Assembly (NCBI RefSeq): GCF_030817475.1
Contig: NZ_JAUSZJ010000002.1
Span: forward strand, 4,354,626 to 4,418,625
Reading direction: 5' to 3'
Source: Streptomyces sp. V2I9
GTDB taxonomy: Bacteria > Actinomycetota > Actinomycetes > Streptomycetales > Streptomycetaceae
DNA length: 64,000 nucleotides
Made by a program: the position numbers and the translations under genes. Below the pieces are notes generated by a model. It was not told the DNA's origin. It made no database searches and saw only the letters and a program-made list of their open reading frames with translations. Shown here one piece after another: positions 16,984-25,337 of this stretch. Numbering within the stretch: the first letter of the stretch is position 1; every line of letters starts with the position of its first letter.

Positions 16984-17452
16984 GGGGGCCGCCTTTCAGG
17001 GGGGTGCGGAAGTCTTCGGTGTGCGGGGCGGTGGTACGTGATGCGGGTGGTGGACGCGGGTGGACGCTGCGCGGGCTGTTCCCCTGCGCGCCCTTCCCCG
17101 AAACCAGGGCTCCGCCCCGGGCCCCGCTCCTCGACCGGGGGACGGGCCGGGAGCGCCCTTTGCCGGAAGGGATCGCTCAACGCCTGACGGGCTGGGACGG
17201 CCCGATCCCGGAAGGCTGGGGCGTAGCGGGCCGCCGGACCGGGCGGGGCCTCCACCCCGGTCCGGGGCGGAGGCGGAGCTCGGTCCGGGCCGGAGAAGGG
17301 GCCCGGACCGAGCCGGAGAAGGGGCCCGGTCCACCGCCTACTGCCCGGGGGAAAGGGCCCGGCCCACCGCGTACCGCCCGGGGTCTTTCGTGTGGATCAG
17401 GCTGGATCAGGGGCCGGACCCCGCGAGCCCGGCGTGATCCACACGAGAGTCC
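16984..17452. other. Noncoding spacer with short direct repeats and a terminator
   Basis: 469 bp with no convincing gene. It holds an 18-bp direct repeat (17289-17306 and 17312-17329), several CCCGGGG-type blocks and the hairpin at 17388-17446 that ends deoD. The frames crossing it are Arg/Gly/Pro-rich and lack start context. Confidence 0.6.
17388..17446 (-). terminator. Hairpin terminator downstream of the purine nucleoside phosphorylase gene
   Basis: Perfect 12-bp arms (17388-17399 with 17435-17446) around a 35-nt GC-rich loop, 7 bp after the stop codon. Confidence 0.65.
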
Positions 17453-18277
17453 CTAGATGCGCTCCAGCACCCTCGCCAGCAGTGCGCCCATCCGGGTCGC
17501 CGAGTCGCGGCCCGCCTGGAGCACCTCCTCGTGGTTGAGGGGTTCTCCGGAGAGGCCCGCCGCCAGGTTGGTGACCAGGGAGAGGCCCAGCACCTCGGCG
17601 CCCGCCTCGCGGGCCGCGATGGCCTCCAGGACTGTGGACATGCCCACCAGGTCGCCGCCCATGACCCGGACCATGTTGATCTCGGCCGGGGTCTCGTAGT
17701 GCGGGCCGGGGAACTGGACGTACACGCCCTCCTCGAGCGTGTCGTCGATCTCCTTGCACAGCGCGCGCAGCCGCGGGGAGTACAGATCGGTCAGGTCGAC
17801 GAAGTTGGCGCCGATGATGGGGGAGGCGGCCGTCAGGTTGATGTGGTCGCTGATCAGGACCGGCTGCCCCGGCCGCATGCCCTCGCGCAGGCCGCCGCAG
17901 CCGTTCGTCAGGACGACGGTCCTGCAGCCCGCGGCCACCGCCGTACGGACCCCGTGGGCGACGGCGGCGACGCCCCGGCCCTCGTAGAAGTGCGTGCGGC
18001 CGAGGAAGACCAGCACGCGCTTCTCGCCGATCCTGTACGAGCGGACCGTGCCGCCGTGGCCCTCGACGGCGGGCGCCGGGAAGCCGGGCAGCTCGGTCAC
18101 GGGGAACTCGGCCTCCGGGACGCCGAGCGCTTCGCCCGCGGGGGCCCAGCCGGAGCCCATGACCAGGGCGACGTCATGGGTCTCGGCGCCGGTCAGCTCG
18201 CGCAGACGGGCGGCGGCCCCGGCGGCGGCGGCCTTCGGGTCGCCCTGGATGTTGTCCGGAATAACAGATGCGTTCAC
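17453..18277 (-). CDS. deoD: Purine-nucleoside phosphorylase (trimeric type)
   Basis: A 274-residue class II PNP: MGSGWAP phosphate loop, GRTHFYEG with the conserved His, GPHYETPAE, MVRVMGGDLVGMS around the base site and SLVTNLAAG with the purine-binding Asn. It phosphorolyses (deoxy)inosine and (deoxy)guanosine to base plus (deoxy)ribose-1-phosphate. The GTG at 18277 has TACCCT 7 nt upstream (leaderless), and operator copy 3 lies 12 bp further out. It works between adenosine deaminase and the mutase/DeoC steps. The symbol follows Streptomyces usage; punA is the alternative name for this trimeric class. Confidence 0.94.
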   Translation of the reverse strand: MNASVIPDNIQGDPKAAAAGAAARLRELTGAETHDVALVMGSGWAPAGEALGVPEAEFPVTELPGFPAPAVEGHGGTVRSYRIGEKRVLVFLGRTHFYEGRGVAAVAHGVRTAVAAGCRTVVLTNGCGGLREGMRPGQPVLISDHINLTAASPIIGANFVDLTDLYSPRLRALCKEIDDTLEEGVYVQFPGPHYETPAEINMVRVMGGDLVGMSTVLEAIAAREAGAEVLGLSLVTNLAAGLSGEPLNHEEVLQAGRDSATRMGALLARVLERI

Positions 18278-18302
18278 GCGGATGAGGGTAACCGCTGAAT
18301 CC

Positions 18303-18314
18303 CTACGCGCGTAG
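18303..18314. promoter_or_regulatory. Palindromic operator CTACGCGCGTAG upstream of deoD (copy 3 of 3)
   Basis: Identical 12-bp palindrome, 12 bp upstream of TACCCT (18285-18290, minus strand), overlapping the expected -35 region of the phosphorylase promoter. The remaining spacer up to 18659 shows no gene. Confidence 0.75.
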
Positions 18315-18659
18315 ATGCCCCGGCGCAAAGACGCGCGGGAGGTCTTTGTGCTTTCGCACGACCAGGGCGTCGGCCGGGCCCCGGCCGACGCGCGGGAGGG
18401 TTCCCGTCCGCCCTGGTCAGGGGCCGGTGCGGACGGGAACCGGAGGCAGAGAGAGTCTGGACCGTGGCCCGCTCGGCGCCCGCCGGGGTACCGCCCCGGC
18501 CGGGTGCCGGGCCGACGGGGACCCGGCGCCGACCGGCAGTGGCTCAGCAGTCGGCGGGACCGGCGCAGGCCCACAGCGGCTCGACAGGGGCCGGTGACCG
18601 GCAGGGGCTCGGCAGCGACCGCACGCACGGCACTTGGCCCAGCCGGGTCCGGCAGCGGT

Positions 18660-19097
18660 TCAGCAGGGGCGCTTGCGCAGTTCCATCACGTAGTCGTGGG
18701 GCGCGCCGGCGGATTCCGCGGCGTCCGCGATCTCGCCCAGGTAGCGCGCCGAGGGCAGCCCGCCCTCGTACCCGTTCAGCACATAGATCCAGGCCGGTTC
18801 CTCGCCGTCCAGGGTGTGCACCCGGATGCGCATGCGGCGGTAGATGTCGAGGCCGACGCCCTCCCACCGGTCCATGGAGTCCTCGTCCATCGGCGCCAGG
18901 TCGTACAGCGCGACGAAGACCTGGGAGCGCGGCGCCTCCACCACGGTGGCCAGCGCCCCCTCCCAGCCCATCTGCTCCCCGCCGAAGGTCAGCCGCCAGC
19001 CGTTGAGCCAGCCGGTGCTGCGCATCGGGGAATGCGGGGCGCGGCGGGTCATCAGCCGCGCGTCGAGGTTGCCGGCGTACGCGGCGTAGAGCGACAT
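18660..19097 (-). CDS. Gamma-glutamylcyclotransferase-like protein
   Basis: A 145-residue protein beginning MSLYAAYAGNLD, the YAxYGSNL-type substrate loop of the GGCT/AIG2 family. GWRLTFGG, ATVVEAP, VFVALYDL and Tyr-rich segments IYVLNGYEGGLPS follow. The catalytic Glu is probably in the MDEDSMDRWEG region. The family cleaves gamma-glutamyl amines or peptides; the substrate here is unknown. Monocistronic, on the opposite strand to the flavoprotein gene. Confidence 0.85.
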   Translation of the reverse strand: MSLYAAYAGNLDARLMTRRAPHSPMRSTGWLNGWRLTFGGEQMGWEGALATVVEAPRSQVFVALYDLAPMDEDSMDRWEGVGLDIYRRMRIRVHTLDGEEPAWIYVLNGYEGGLPSARYLGEIADAAESAGAPHDYVMELRKRPC

Positions 19098-19218
19098 GGG
19101 ACCGAGGGTACGGGAGGCGGGAGCGGGAGAGGCGGTTCCTGTGACGAAGGCCCCGGTCGGGGGAGTACGGGGACGGCGCGTGACGCCGGGGACGGGCCCC
19201 GCTTCCGTGCGCTCCCGC

Positions 19219-19306
19219 CGTCCGGACCACGTCCGCGCGCCGTCCGGACCACGTCCGCGCGCCGTCCGGACCACGTCCGCGCGCCGTCCGGACCACGTCC
19301 GCGCGC
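19219..19306. repeat. Four perfect 22-bp tandem repeats
   Basis: Unit of 22 bp beginning CGTCCGGACCACGTCCG, copies at 19219, 19241, 19263 and 19285, followed by a partial fifth. The unit contains the palindrome TCCGGA. It lies in the 484-bp noncoding region (19098-19581) between the GGCT-like gene and lpdA. Nothing else is recognisable in that region beyond the lpdA promoter area. Confidence 0.9.
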
Positions 19307-19581
19307 CGCCCGGACAGCCTTCTCCGCCGCCCGTGCCTCCGCGTCTCGGGCCACCCGGTCTCGCGCGCGTCCGCGCGCCGATCGTTTGTTCCCGCGCGCC
19401 CCGGCCGCCCCGATCCCCCGTGGTGGGCGCGTCCTTTCCCGTATGGAGGGCCCCGGGGCGAAGCACCTTGGCGCGTGCGGGACAATGGAGTACGTACTGC
19501 AGACCCCCGGGGCGATCCCCCGGACCCCCGGCCGGGGCGGCAGGGCGGCCGCGGGGCAACCCAACGCGAGGCGGACTTTTC

Positions 19582-21021
19582 GTGACCCGGATCGTGATCA
19601 TCGGCGGCGGCCCCGGCGGCTACGAGGCAGCCCTGGTGGGCGCCCAGCTCGGTGCGGAGGTGACCGTCGTCGACTGCGACGGTCTCGGCGGAGCTTCGGT
19701 CCTCACCGACTGCGTGCCGTCGAAGACCCTGATCGCGACGGCCGAGGTGATGACCACCTTCGACTCCTCGTACGAGGAGCTGGGCATCATCGTCGCCGAC
19801 GACACCCCGCACGTGGAGCAGGCCGCCCGTGTCGTGGGCGTGGACCTCGGCAAGGTCAACCGCCGGGTCAAGCGCCTCGCGCTCGCCCAGTCCCACGACA
19901 TCACCGCCTCCGTCACCAGGGCCGGCGCCCGCGTGATGCGGGGCCGGGGCCGGCTCGACGGTCTCCAGGCCGCCGACGGCTCCCGCCAGGTCGTCGTCAC
20001 CGCCGCCGACGGCACCGAGGAGCGGCTGACCGCCGACGCCGTGCTGATAGCGACCGGCGGCCACCCCCGGGAGATCCCGGACGCGCAGCCCGACGGCGAG
20101 CGCATCCTCAACTGGACCCAGGTCTACGACCTCGACGAGCTGCCCGAGGAGCTCATCGTCGTCGGATCCGGTGTCACCGGCGCCGAGTTCGCCGGGGCCT
20201 ACCAGGCGCTCGGCTCCCGCGTCACCCTCGTCTCCTCCCGCGACCGGGTGCTGCCCGGTGAGGACCCGGACGCCGCCGCCGTCCTGGAGGACGTCTTCCG
20301 GCGGCGCGGGATGAACGTCATGGCCCGCTCCCGCGCCCAGTCCGCCAAGCGCGTCGGCGACCGGGTCGAGGTCACCCTCGCGGACGGCCGGGTCATCACC
20401 GGCTCGCACTGCCTGATGGCCGTCGGCGCGATCCCGAACACGGCGGGGATGGGCCTGGAGGAGGCGGGCGTACGGCTCAAGGACTCCGGGCACGTCCTCA
20501 CCGACCGGGTCTCGCGCACGAGCGCCCCCGGCGTCTACGCGGCCGGCGACGTCACCGGGATCTTCGCGCTGGCCTCGGTGGCCGCGATGCAGGGCCGGAT
20601 CGCGATGTACCACTTCCTCGGCGACGCGGTGGCCCCGCTGAACCTGAAGGCGGTCTCCGCCAACGTCTTCACCGACCCGGAGATCGCCACCGTCGGCTAC
20701 AGCCAGGCCGAGGTCGACGCGGGCAAGATCGAGGCGCGGGTCGTCAAGCTGCCGCTGCTGCGCAACCCGCGCGCCAAGATGCAGGGCATCCGCGACGGCT
20801 TCGTCAAGATCTTCTGCCGCCCCGGTACGGGGATCGTGGTCGGCGGCTGCGTCGTCGCGCCGCGCGCCAGCGAGCTGATCCACCCCATCTCGATCGCGGT
20901 CGACAACAACCTGACGGTGGAACAGATCGCAAACGCATTCACCGTGTACCCGTCCCTGTCCGGATCGATCGCCGAAGTGGCCCGGCAGCTGCACACCCGC
21001 AAGCTCACCGGCGAGGGCTGA
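19582..21021 (+). CDS. lpdA: LpdA-type NAD(P)H quinone reductase (dihydrolipoamide-dehydrogenase homologue)
   Basis: A 479-residue flavoprotein: FAD motif IIGGGPGGYEAAL, NAD motif VVGSGVTGAEFA, and the late FAD motif TSAPGVYAAGDV. The redox centre is altered: GGTCLNVGC of true lipoamide dehydrogenases is GGASVLTDC, so the first Cys is Ser39 and only Cys44 remains. The C-terminal catalytic His-Glu pair is missing as well (VYPSLSGS). M. tuberculosis LpdA (Rv3303c) shows the same losses and acts as a quinone reductase. It is therefore not a lipoamide dehydrogenase. The start is a GTG at 19582. Confidence 0.92.
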   Translation: MTRIVIIGGGPGGYEAALVGAQLGAEVTVVDCDGLGGASVLTDCVPSKTLIATAEVMTTFDSSYEELGIIVADDTPHVEQAARVVGVDLGKVNRRVKRLALAQSHDITASVTRAGARVMRGRGRLDGLQAADGSRQVVVTAADGTEERLTADAVLIATGGHPREIPDAQPDGERILNWTQVYDLDELPEELIVVGSGVTGAEFAGAYQALGSRVTLVSSRDRVLPGEDPDAAAVLEDVFRRRGMNVMARSRAQSAKRVGDRVEVTLADGRVITGSHCLMAVGAIPNTAGMGLEEAGVRLKDSGHVLTDRVSRTSAPGVYAAGDVTGIFALASVAAMQGRIAMYHFLGDAVAPLNLKAVSANVFTDPEIATVGYSQAEVDAGKIEARVVKLPLLRNPRAKMQGIRDGFVKIFCRPGTGIVVGGCVVAPRASELIHPISIAVDNNLTVEQIANAFTVYPSLSGSIAEVARQLHTRKLTGEG

Positions 21022-21105
21022 GGGGCCGGGAAACCGGACAATCCCCGGCAACCCCCGGCAGCCCGGACGGCGCTGAGAGCCGTCCGCGATCACCCCTGAC
21101 CGACC

Positions 21106-21137
21106 AAGGGGCCTCCTATACCACTTGGAGGCCCCTT
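21106..21137 (+). terminator. Rho-independent-type terminator of lpdA
   Basis: 11-bp perfect stem (21106-21116 with 21127-21137), 10-nt AT-rich loop, arms beginning AAGGGG and ending CCCCTT. Confidence 0.85.
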
Positions 21138-21207
21138 TGAAGTACAACTTCTGTTATTCGGCGCAAACTGCTGAAAACCCACCGGCGGGCAGGTTACTGT
21201 CAGTTCC

Positions 21208-22179
21208 GTGTTCGCTGCAGAACGTCGTCAATTGATCCTCGAAATGGTGCGTGCCAACGGGGCGGTATCGCTCCGTGAGCTCGCCCGCGTCGTCCAGACC
21301 TCCGAAGTGACCGTACGGCGGGACGTGCGGGCACTGGAGGCAGAAGGACTCCTCGACCGCCGGCACGGCGGTGCGGTCTTGCCGGGCGGTCTCACGCGGG
21401 AGTCCGGCATTCCGCAGAAATCCCATCTCTCCACCGCGGAGAAGACCGCGATCGCCGACCTGGCCGCCGGTCTCGTCGGCGAGGGCGAGGCCATCGTGGT
21501 CGGTGCCGGCACGACCACGCAGGAGCTGGCCCGCCGGCTCGCGCGCGTCCCCGGTCTGACCGTCGTCACCAACTCGCTGCTGGTGGCCCAGGCGCTGGCC
21601 CATGCCAACCGGGTCGAAGTCGTCATGACCGGCGGCACCCTGCGCGGGAGCAACTACGCGCTGGTGGGCAGCGGGGCGGAGCAGTCCCTCCAGGGGCTGC
21701 GGGTCTCCCGCGCGTTCATCTCCGGGAGCGGTCTCACGGCGGAGCGTGGCCTGTCCACCTCCAACATGCTCTCGGCCAGCGTCGACCGGGCTCTCGTCCA
21801 GGCCGCCTCGGAGGTGGTCGTCCTGGCGGACCACACGAAGCTCGGTTCGGACACCATGTTCCAGACGGTGCCCACCGAGCTGATCACCCGTCTGGTCACG
21901 GACGAGCCGCCGCTCCACGACGAGCGGGCCGCCGCCGAGCTCCAGGCCCTGGCCGATCAGGGTGTGGAGATCACGGTGGCCGGTCCGGACACGGACGCGT
22001 CCGGCGGGGACGGCCCTCCCGGAGAGCGCCGCCCGCGCCGCGACATGCCGTTGCCGGGACAGCGGCGTACGACGCCGCGGAACGGGGGGCTGGGGCCGCA
22101 GCTGCGGAGCGCCACGTCCCTGTCCGACCAGCCCTCGTCGGGCGAGCGCGCCCGCGTGGCGGATCTCCGCCGGCGGTAG
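21208..22179 (+). CDS. DeoR-family transcriptional regulator
   Basis: A 323-residue protein. N-terminal DeoR HTH (residues 3-57: RRQLILEMVRANGAVSLRELARVVQTSEVTVRRDVRALE), then a sugar-isomerase-like sensor domain (VGAGTTTQELARRL, LTVVTNSLLVA, VVMTGGTLR, VVLADHTKLG). About 70 extra C-terminal residues rich in Arg, Pro and Gly are unusual. The GTG has TACTGT 7 nt upstream. DeoR proteins usually sense sugar phosphates, so it is one candidate to bind the CTACGCGCGTAG sites, but no such site lies in its own promoter. Confidence 0.93.
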   Translation: MFAAERRQLILEMVRANGAVSLRELARVVQTSEVTVRRDVRALEAEGLLDRRHGGAVLPGGLTRESGIPQKSHLSTAEKTAIADLAAGLVGEGEAIVVGAGTTTQELARRLARVPGLTVVTNSLLVAQALAHANRVEVVMTGGTLRGSNYALVGSGAEQSLQGLRVSRAFISGSGLTAERGLSTSNMLSASVDRALVQAASEVVVLADHTKLGSDTMFQTVPTELITRLVTDEPPLHDERAAAELQALADQGVEITVAGPDTDASGGDGPPGERRPRRDMPLPGQRRTTPRNGGLGPQLRSATSLSDQPSSGERARVADLRRR

Positions 22180-22252
22180 CCCATTCCGGCGGACCGGTCC
22201 GGGGGGCACCGCCCCCCCCCCGGACCGCCGTCCCTCACCCGAGGGCGGAGCA

Positions 22253-22303
22253 CTTCCCTCCACCCGAGGGCGCTTCCCTTCGGTCGAGGGAAGTGGAGGG
22301 AAG
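22253..22303. terminator. Bidirectional terminator with nested hairpins
   Basis: Outer 11-bp arms (22253-22263 with 22293-22303) and an alternative inner CTTCCCT/AGGGAAG stem, between the convergent DeoR and TetR genes. Confidence 0.65.
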
Positions 22304-22370
22304 GGGTGCACTCGCCGCTGAGAGGGGCGCGCTCCTCGGCTCGGCTGCCTCAGGCCGCCGTCTCCAGCCC

Positions 22371-22967
22371 CTACTTCAGCCCGCGCAGCGTCAGCCGGAG
22401 CAGCCGTTCCGTCAACTCCGGGTCGTCGGGCGACTGTTCGGCCGCCAGTGCGATCGCGTTGGTGAGCTGGAGAAGGTCGTCGATCGAGACGTCGTCCCGT
22501 ACGGACCCGCTCTCCTGGGCCCGGCGCAGCAGGCCCGCACCCGCCTCCCGCAGCGGCTGGTGGCACTGCGTGAGCGGCGAGGTCGCGTCACGGGAGGCGG
22601 ACATCAGGGCGTGGGCCAGACCGCGGTACTCGCCCGCATGCGTGACGATGGCGCCCAGCCAGTCCACCAGCGCCCGGCACGGCGCCTCCGCCGCCGCCAG
22701 CTCACGGGAACGGGTCAGCAGGGAGCACAGGGCGTCCTGGAAGACCGCGTTCATCAGGGCGTCCCGGTTGGGGAAATGCCGGTACAGGGTGCCGATCCCC
22801 ACGCCCGCCCGCCGGGCGATGTCCTCCAGCGACGCGTCCGTACCGTGCTCGGCGAACGACCTGCGCGCCTCGCCCACCAGCCGGTCGTGGTTCCGCCGTG
22901 CGTCCGCCCGCATCGGCCGGGCCGGCGGCTGCGGCGTGCTCGTCTCCCTCGGGATCGCCCCTGTCAT
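22371..22967 (-). CDS. TetR-family transcriptional regulator
   Basis: A 198-residue protein. The TetR HTH is at about residues 24-70 (LVGEARRSFAEHGTDASLEDIARRAGVGIGTLYRHFPNRDALMNAVF), followed by an all-helical ligand/dimer domain. It lies just beyond the 3' end of accA2 and is read in the same direction, about 260 bp away. Its ligand is unknown. Confidence 0.92.
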   Translation of the reverse strand: MTGAIPRETSTPQPPARPMRADARRNHDRLVGEARRSFAEHGTDASLEDIARRAGVGIGTLYRHFPNRDALMNAVFQDALCSLLTRSRELAAAEAPCRALVDWLGAIVTHAGEYRGLAHALMSASRDATSPLTQCHQPLREAGAGLLRRAQESGSVRDDVSIDDLLQLTNAIALAAEQSPDDPELTERLLRLTLRGLK

Positions 22968-23171
22968 GGCTCCTACCCCTCCCTCGGCCCTCGGACCGCC
23001 TCGGACACCGGCGGCCTTTCGGACCCGTCGTCGGTTTCCAGGATGCCACTGCGGGGAACGGCCGGTGCCACGGTCGCGCCAGGCGCGGTGCCACGGTCAC
23101 GGCGGGCGCGGCACGTCGGTCGCGCGAGGGCCGAGGCCCCGGCGGCGTGAGGTCCGGGGTCACGATGGCGA

Positions 23172-23222
23172 CAGGGCCCGGCCCGCGTCGTGAGGACGTG
23201 GACCGGGCCCTGCCGGGGCGTG
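23172..23222 (-). terminator. Hairpin terminator of accA2
   Basis: 10-bp perfect arms CAGGGCCCGG and CCGGGCCCTG (23172-23181 and 23213-23222) around a 31-nt loop, just after the accA2 stop. Confidence 0.6.
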
Positions 23223-23229
23223 CGGGAGG

Positions 23230-24984
23230 TCAGTCCTTGATCTCGCAGATCAGGGCGCCGGAGGAGACGGAGGCGCCGACCTCGGCGGAGAGGCCCTTGA
23301 TGGTGCCGGAACGGTGAGCGTTGAGCGGCTGCTCCATCTTCATGGCCTCCAGGACGACGACGAGGTCGCCCTCCTTGACCTCCTGGCCCTCCTCCACCGC
23401 GATCTTGACGATGGTGCCCTGCATGGGCGAGGCGAGGGAGTCGCCCGAGGCGGCCGAGCCGGCCTTCTTCGCGGCGCGGCGCTTCGGCTTGGCACCGGCG
23501 GCGAGGCCGGTACGGGCCAGGCTCATGCCGAGCGAGGACGGCAGCGAGACCTCCAGGCGCTTGCCGCCGACCTCGACGACCACGGTCTCGCGCCCGGCCT
23601 CGTCCTCCGCGTCCGCGTCGGCGGGTGCGGCGAAGGGCTTGATGTCGTTGACGAACTCGGTCTCGATCCACCGGGTGTGCACGGTGAAGGGGTCCGCGGT
23701 GAAGGCGGGGTCGGTGACGACCGCGCGGTGGAACGGGATGGCGGTGGCCATGCCCTCGACCTGGAACTCCTCCAGCGCGCGGGCGGCGCGCTGGAGCGCC
23801 TGCTCGCGGGTGGCCCCGGTGATGATCAGCTTGGCGAGCAGCGAGTCCCACGCCGGGCCGATGACCGAACCCGACTCGACGCCCGCGTCCAGCCGGACGC
23901 CGGGGCCGGACGGCGGGGCGAAGAGGGTGACCGTGCCGGGCGCGGGCAGGAAGCCGCGGCCCGGGTCCTCGCCGTTGATCCGGAACTCGAACGAGTGTCC
24001 GCGCACCGCCGGGTCGCCGTATCCCAGCTCCTCGCCGTCCGCGATGCGGAACATCTCGCGTACGAGGTCGATGCCCGTGACCTCTTCGGTGACGGGGTGC
24101 TCGACCTGGAGGCGGGTGTTGACCTCCAGGAAGGAGATCGTGCCGTCGAGGCCGACCAGGAACTCGACCGTCCCGGCGCCGACGTAGCCGGCCTCCTTGA
24201 GGATCGCCTTCGAGGCGGCGTACAGCTCGTCGTTCTGCGCCTGGCTCAGGAAGGGGGCCGGAGCCTCCTCCACCAGCTTCTGGTGGCGGCGCTGGAGCGA
24301 ACAGTCACGGGTGGAGACGACGACCACGTTGCCGTGGGAGTCGGCCAGGCACTGGGTCTCCACGTGGCGGGGCTTGTCGAGGTAGCGCTCGACGAAGCAC
24401 TCGCCCCGGCCGAACGCGGCGACCGCCTCGCGGACCGCGGAGTCGTACAGCTCGGGGATCTCCTCCAGGGTGCGGGCCACCTTCAGGCCGCGCCCGCCAC
24501 CGCCGAAGGCGGCCTTGATCGCGATCGGCAGGCCGTGCTGCTCGGCGAAGGCGACGACCTCGTCGGAGCCGGAGACCGGGTCCGGGGTGCCCGCCACCAG
24601 CGGCGCGCCCGCGCGCTGGGCGATGTGCCGGGCGGCGACCTTGTCGCCGAGGTCGCGGATCGCCTGCGGCGGAGGGCCGATCCAGGTCAGCCCGGCGTCC
24701 AGGACGGCCTGGGCGAACTCCGCGTTCTCCGACAGGAACCCGTAACCGGGGTGGATCGCGTCCGCCCCCGAGTCCGCGGCGGCCCGCAGCACCTTGGCCA
24801 TGTCCAGGTAGCTGGCGGCCGGGGTGTCACCGCCCAGCGCGAACGCCTCGTCAGCGGCCCGGACATGCAGCGCGTCCCGGTCCGGCTCGGCGTAGACCGC
24901 GACACTCGCGATCCCCGCGTCCCGGCACGCCCGAGCAACGCGGACAGCGATTTCGCCACGGTTGGCGATGAGCACCTTGCGCAC
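23230..24984 (-). CDS. accA2: Acyl-CoA carboxylase alpha subunit (biotin carboxylase + biotin carrier)
   Basis: A 584-residue fused subunit. Biotin carboxylase N-domain (MRKVLIANRGEIAVR), ATP-grasp (KAAFGGGGRGLKV; HPGYGFLSEN; EVNTRLQVEHPVTE), an Ala/Lys-rich linker (about 480-510) and the biotinyl domain with EAMKMEQ, biotin on Lys549. It carries out the ATP-dependent carboxylation of biotin for acetyl/propionyl-CoA carboxylases. It matches S. coelicolor AccA2/AccA1 in length and position. Its likely partners, the epsilon and beta subunits, are 2-4 kb downstream, and the biotin ligase gene is nearby. Confidence 0.96.
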   Translation of the reverse strand: MRKVLIANRGEIAVRVARACRDAGIASVAVYAEPDRDALHVRAADEAFALGGDTPAASYLDMAKVLRAAADSGADAIHPGYGFLSENAEFAQAVLDAGLTWIGPPPQAIRDLGDKVAARHIAQRAGAPLVAGTPDPVSGSDEVVAFAEQHGLPIAIKAAFGGGGRGLKVARTLEEIPELYDSAVREAVAAFGRGECFVERYLDKPRHVETQCLADSHGNVVVVSTRDCSLQRRHQKLVEEAPAPFLSQAQNDELYAASKAILKEAGYVGAGTVEFLVGLDGTISFLEVNTRLQVEHPVTEEVTGIDLVREMFRIADGEELGYGDPAVRGHSFEFRINGEDPGRGFLPAPGTVTLFAPPSGPGVRLDAGVESGSVIGPAWDSLLAKLIITGATREQALQRAARALEEFQVEGMATAIPFHRAVVTDPAFTADPFTVHTRWIETEFVNDIKPFAAPADADAEDEAGRETVVVEVGGKRLEVSLPSSLGMSLARTGLAAGAKPKRRAAKKAGSAASGDSLASPMQGTIVKIAVEEGQEVKEGDLVVVLEAMKMEQPLNAHRSGTIKGLSAEVGASVSSGALICEIKD

Positions 24985-25337
24985 GATGACTCCCTCCTCG
25001 AAACAAGCTGAGTTTAGGGACTACCGACACGGCCGTACGACCTGTCCCCAAGAGTGAGCTTGCTCACACGGAGTGTGATCCGAGGCTTGCCCCAGTAGTG
25101 AAATCCCTTGTGGCACCACGGTACGCCGGGATCCTCAACCGCACAGTAACCACCCGGTGTGGTCCAGGTCTCTGTCCTGAAGGTCAACGCGGCACGGCGA
25201 TTCTTTGTGGACATCCTACGAACGGCCGATGGATTCTTTGCCCGGCGTGCGGGCGGGCCCGACCCTTGTCCGAAGGAATACCCGTGAGTAGGGTCCGCGC
25301 TACGCACGTACCAGAGGTAACAGGGGGTGGGACGCCG
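24985..25337. promoter_or_regulatory. Divergent promoter region between accA2 and a membrane-protein gene
   Basis: 353 bp without a gene. On the plus strand, TTGTCC (25266-25271) and TAGGGT (25289-25294) are spaced by 17 bp, a plausible promoter for the gene at 25338. A 9-bp direct repeat GATTCTTTG occurs at 25199 and 25232. CTACGCACGTAC at 25300-25311 resembles the nucleoside operator at 10 of 12 positions and keeps TACG-N2-CGTA symmetry. Confidence 0.55.

Noticed and set aside
17004..17456. Frame crossing the spacer between the mutase and phosphorylase genes
   Set aside because: Composition typical of noncoding GC-rich DNA, with direct repeats and a terminator inside it.
18544..21147. Very long open frame (867 codons) antisense to lpdA and other long frames opposite real genes, such as 15517-17187 and 28739-29890
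   Set aside because: They arise from the high GC third-position bias. They lack start signals and conserved motifs, and their composition is Arg/Gly/Pro/Ala-rich; the genes on the other strand are certain.
25300..25311. CTACGCACGTAC as a fourth copy of the nucleoside operator
   Set aside because: Two mismatches, and the downstream gene (unknown membrane protein) has no link to nucleosides. A TACG-N2-CGTA pattern is expected about once or twice by chance in a window of this size.
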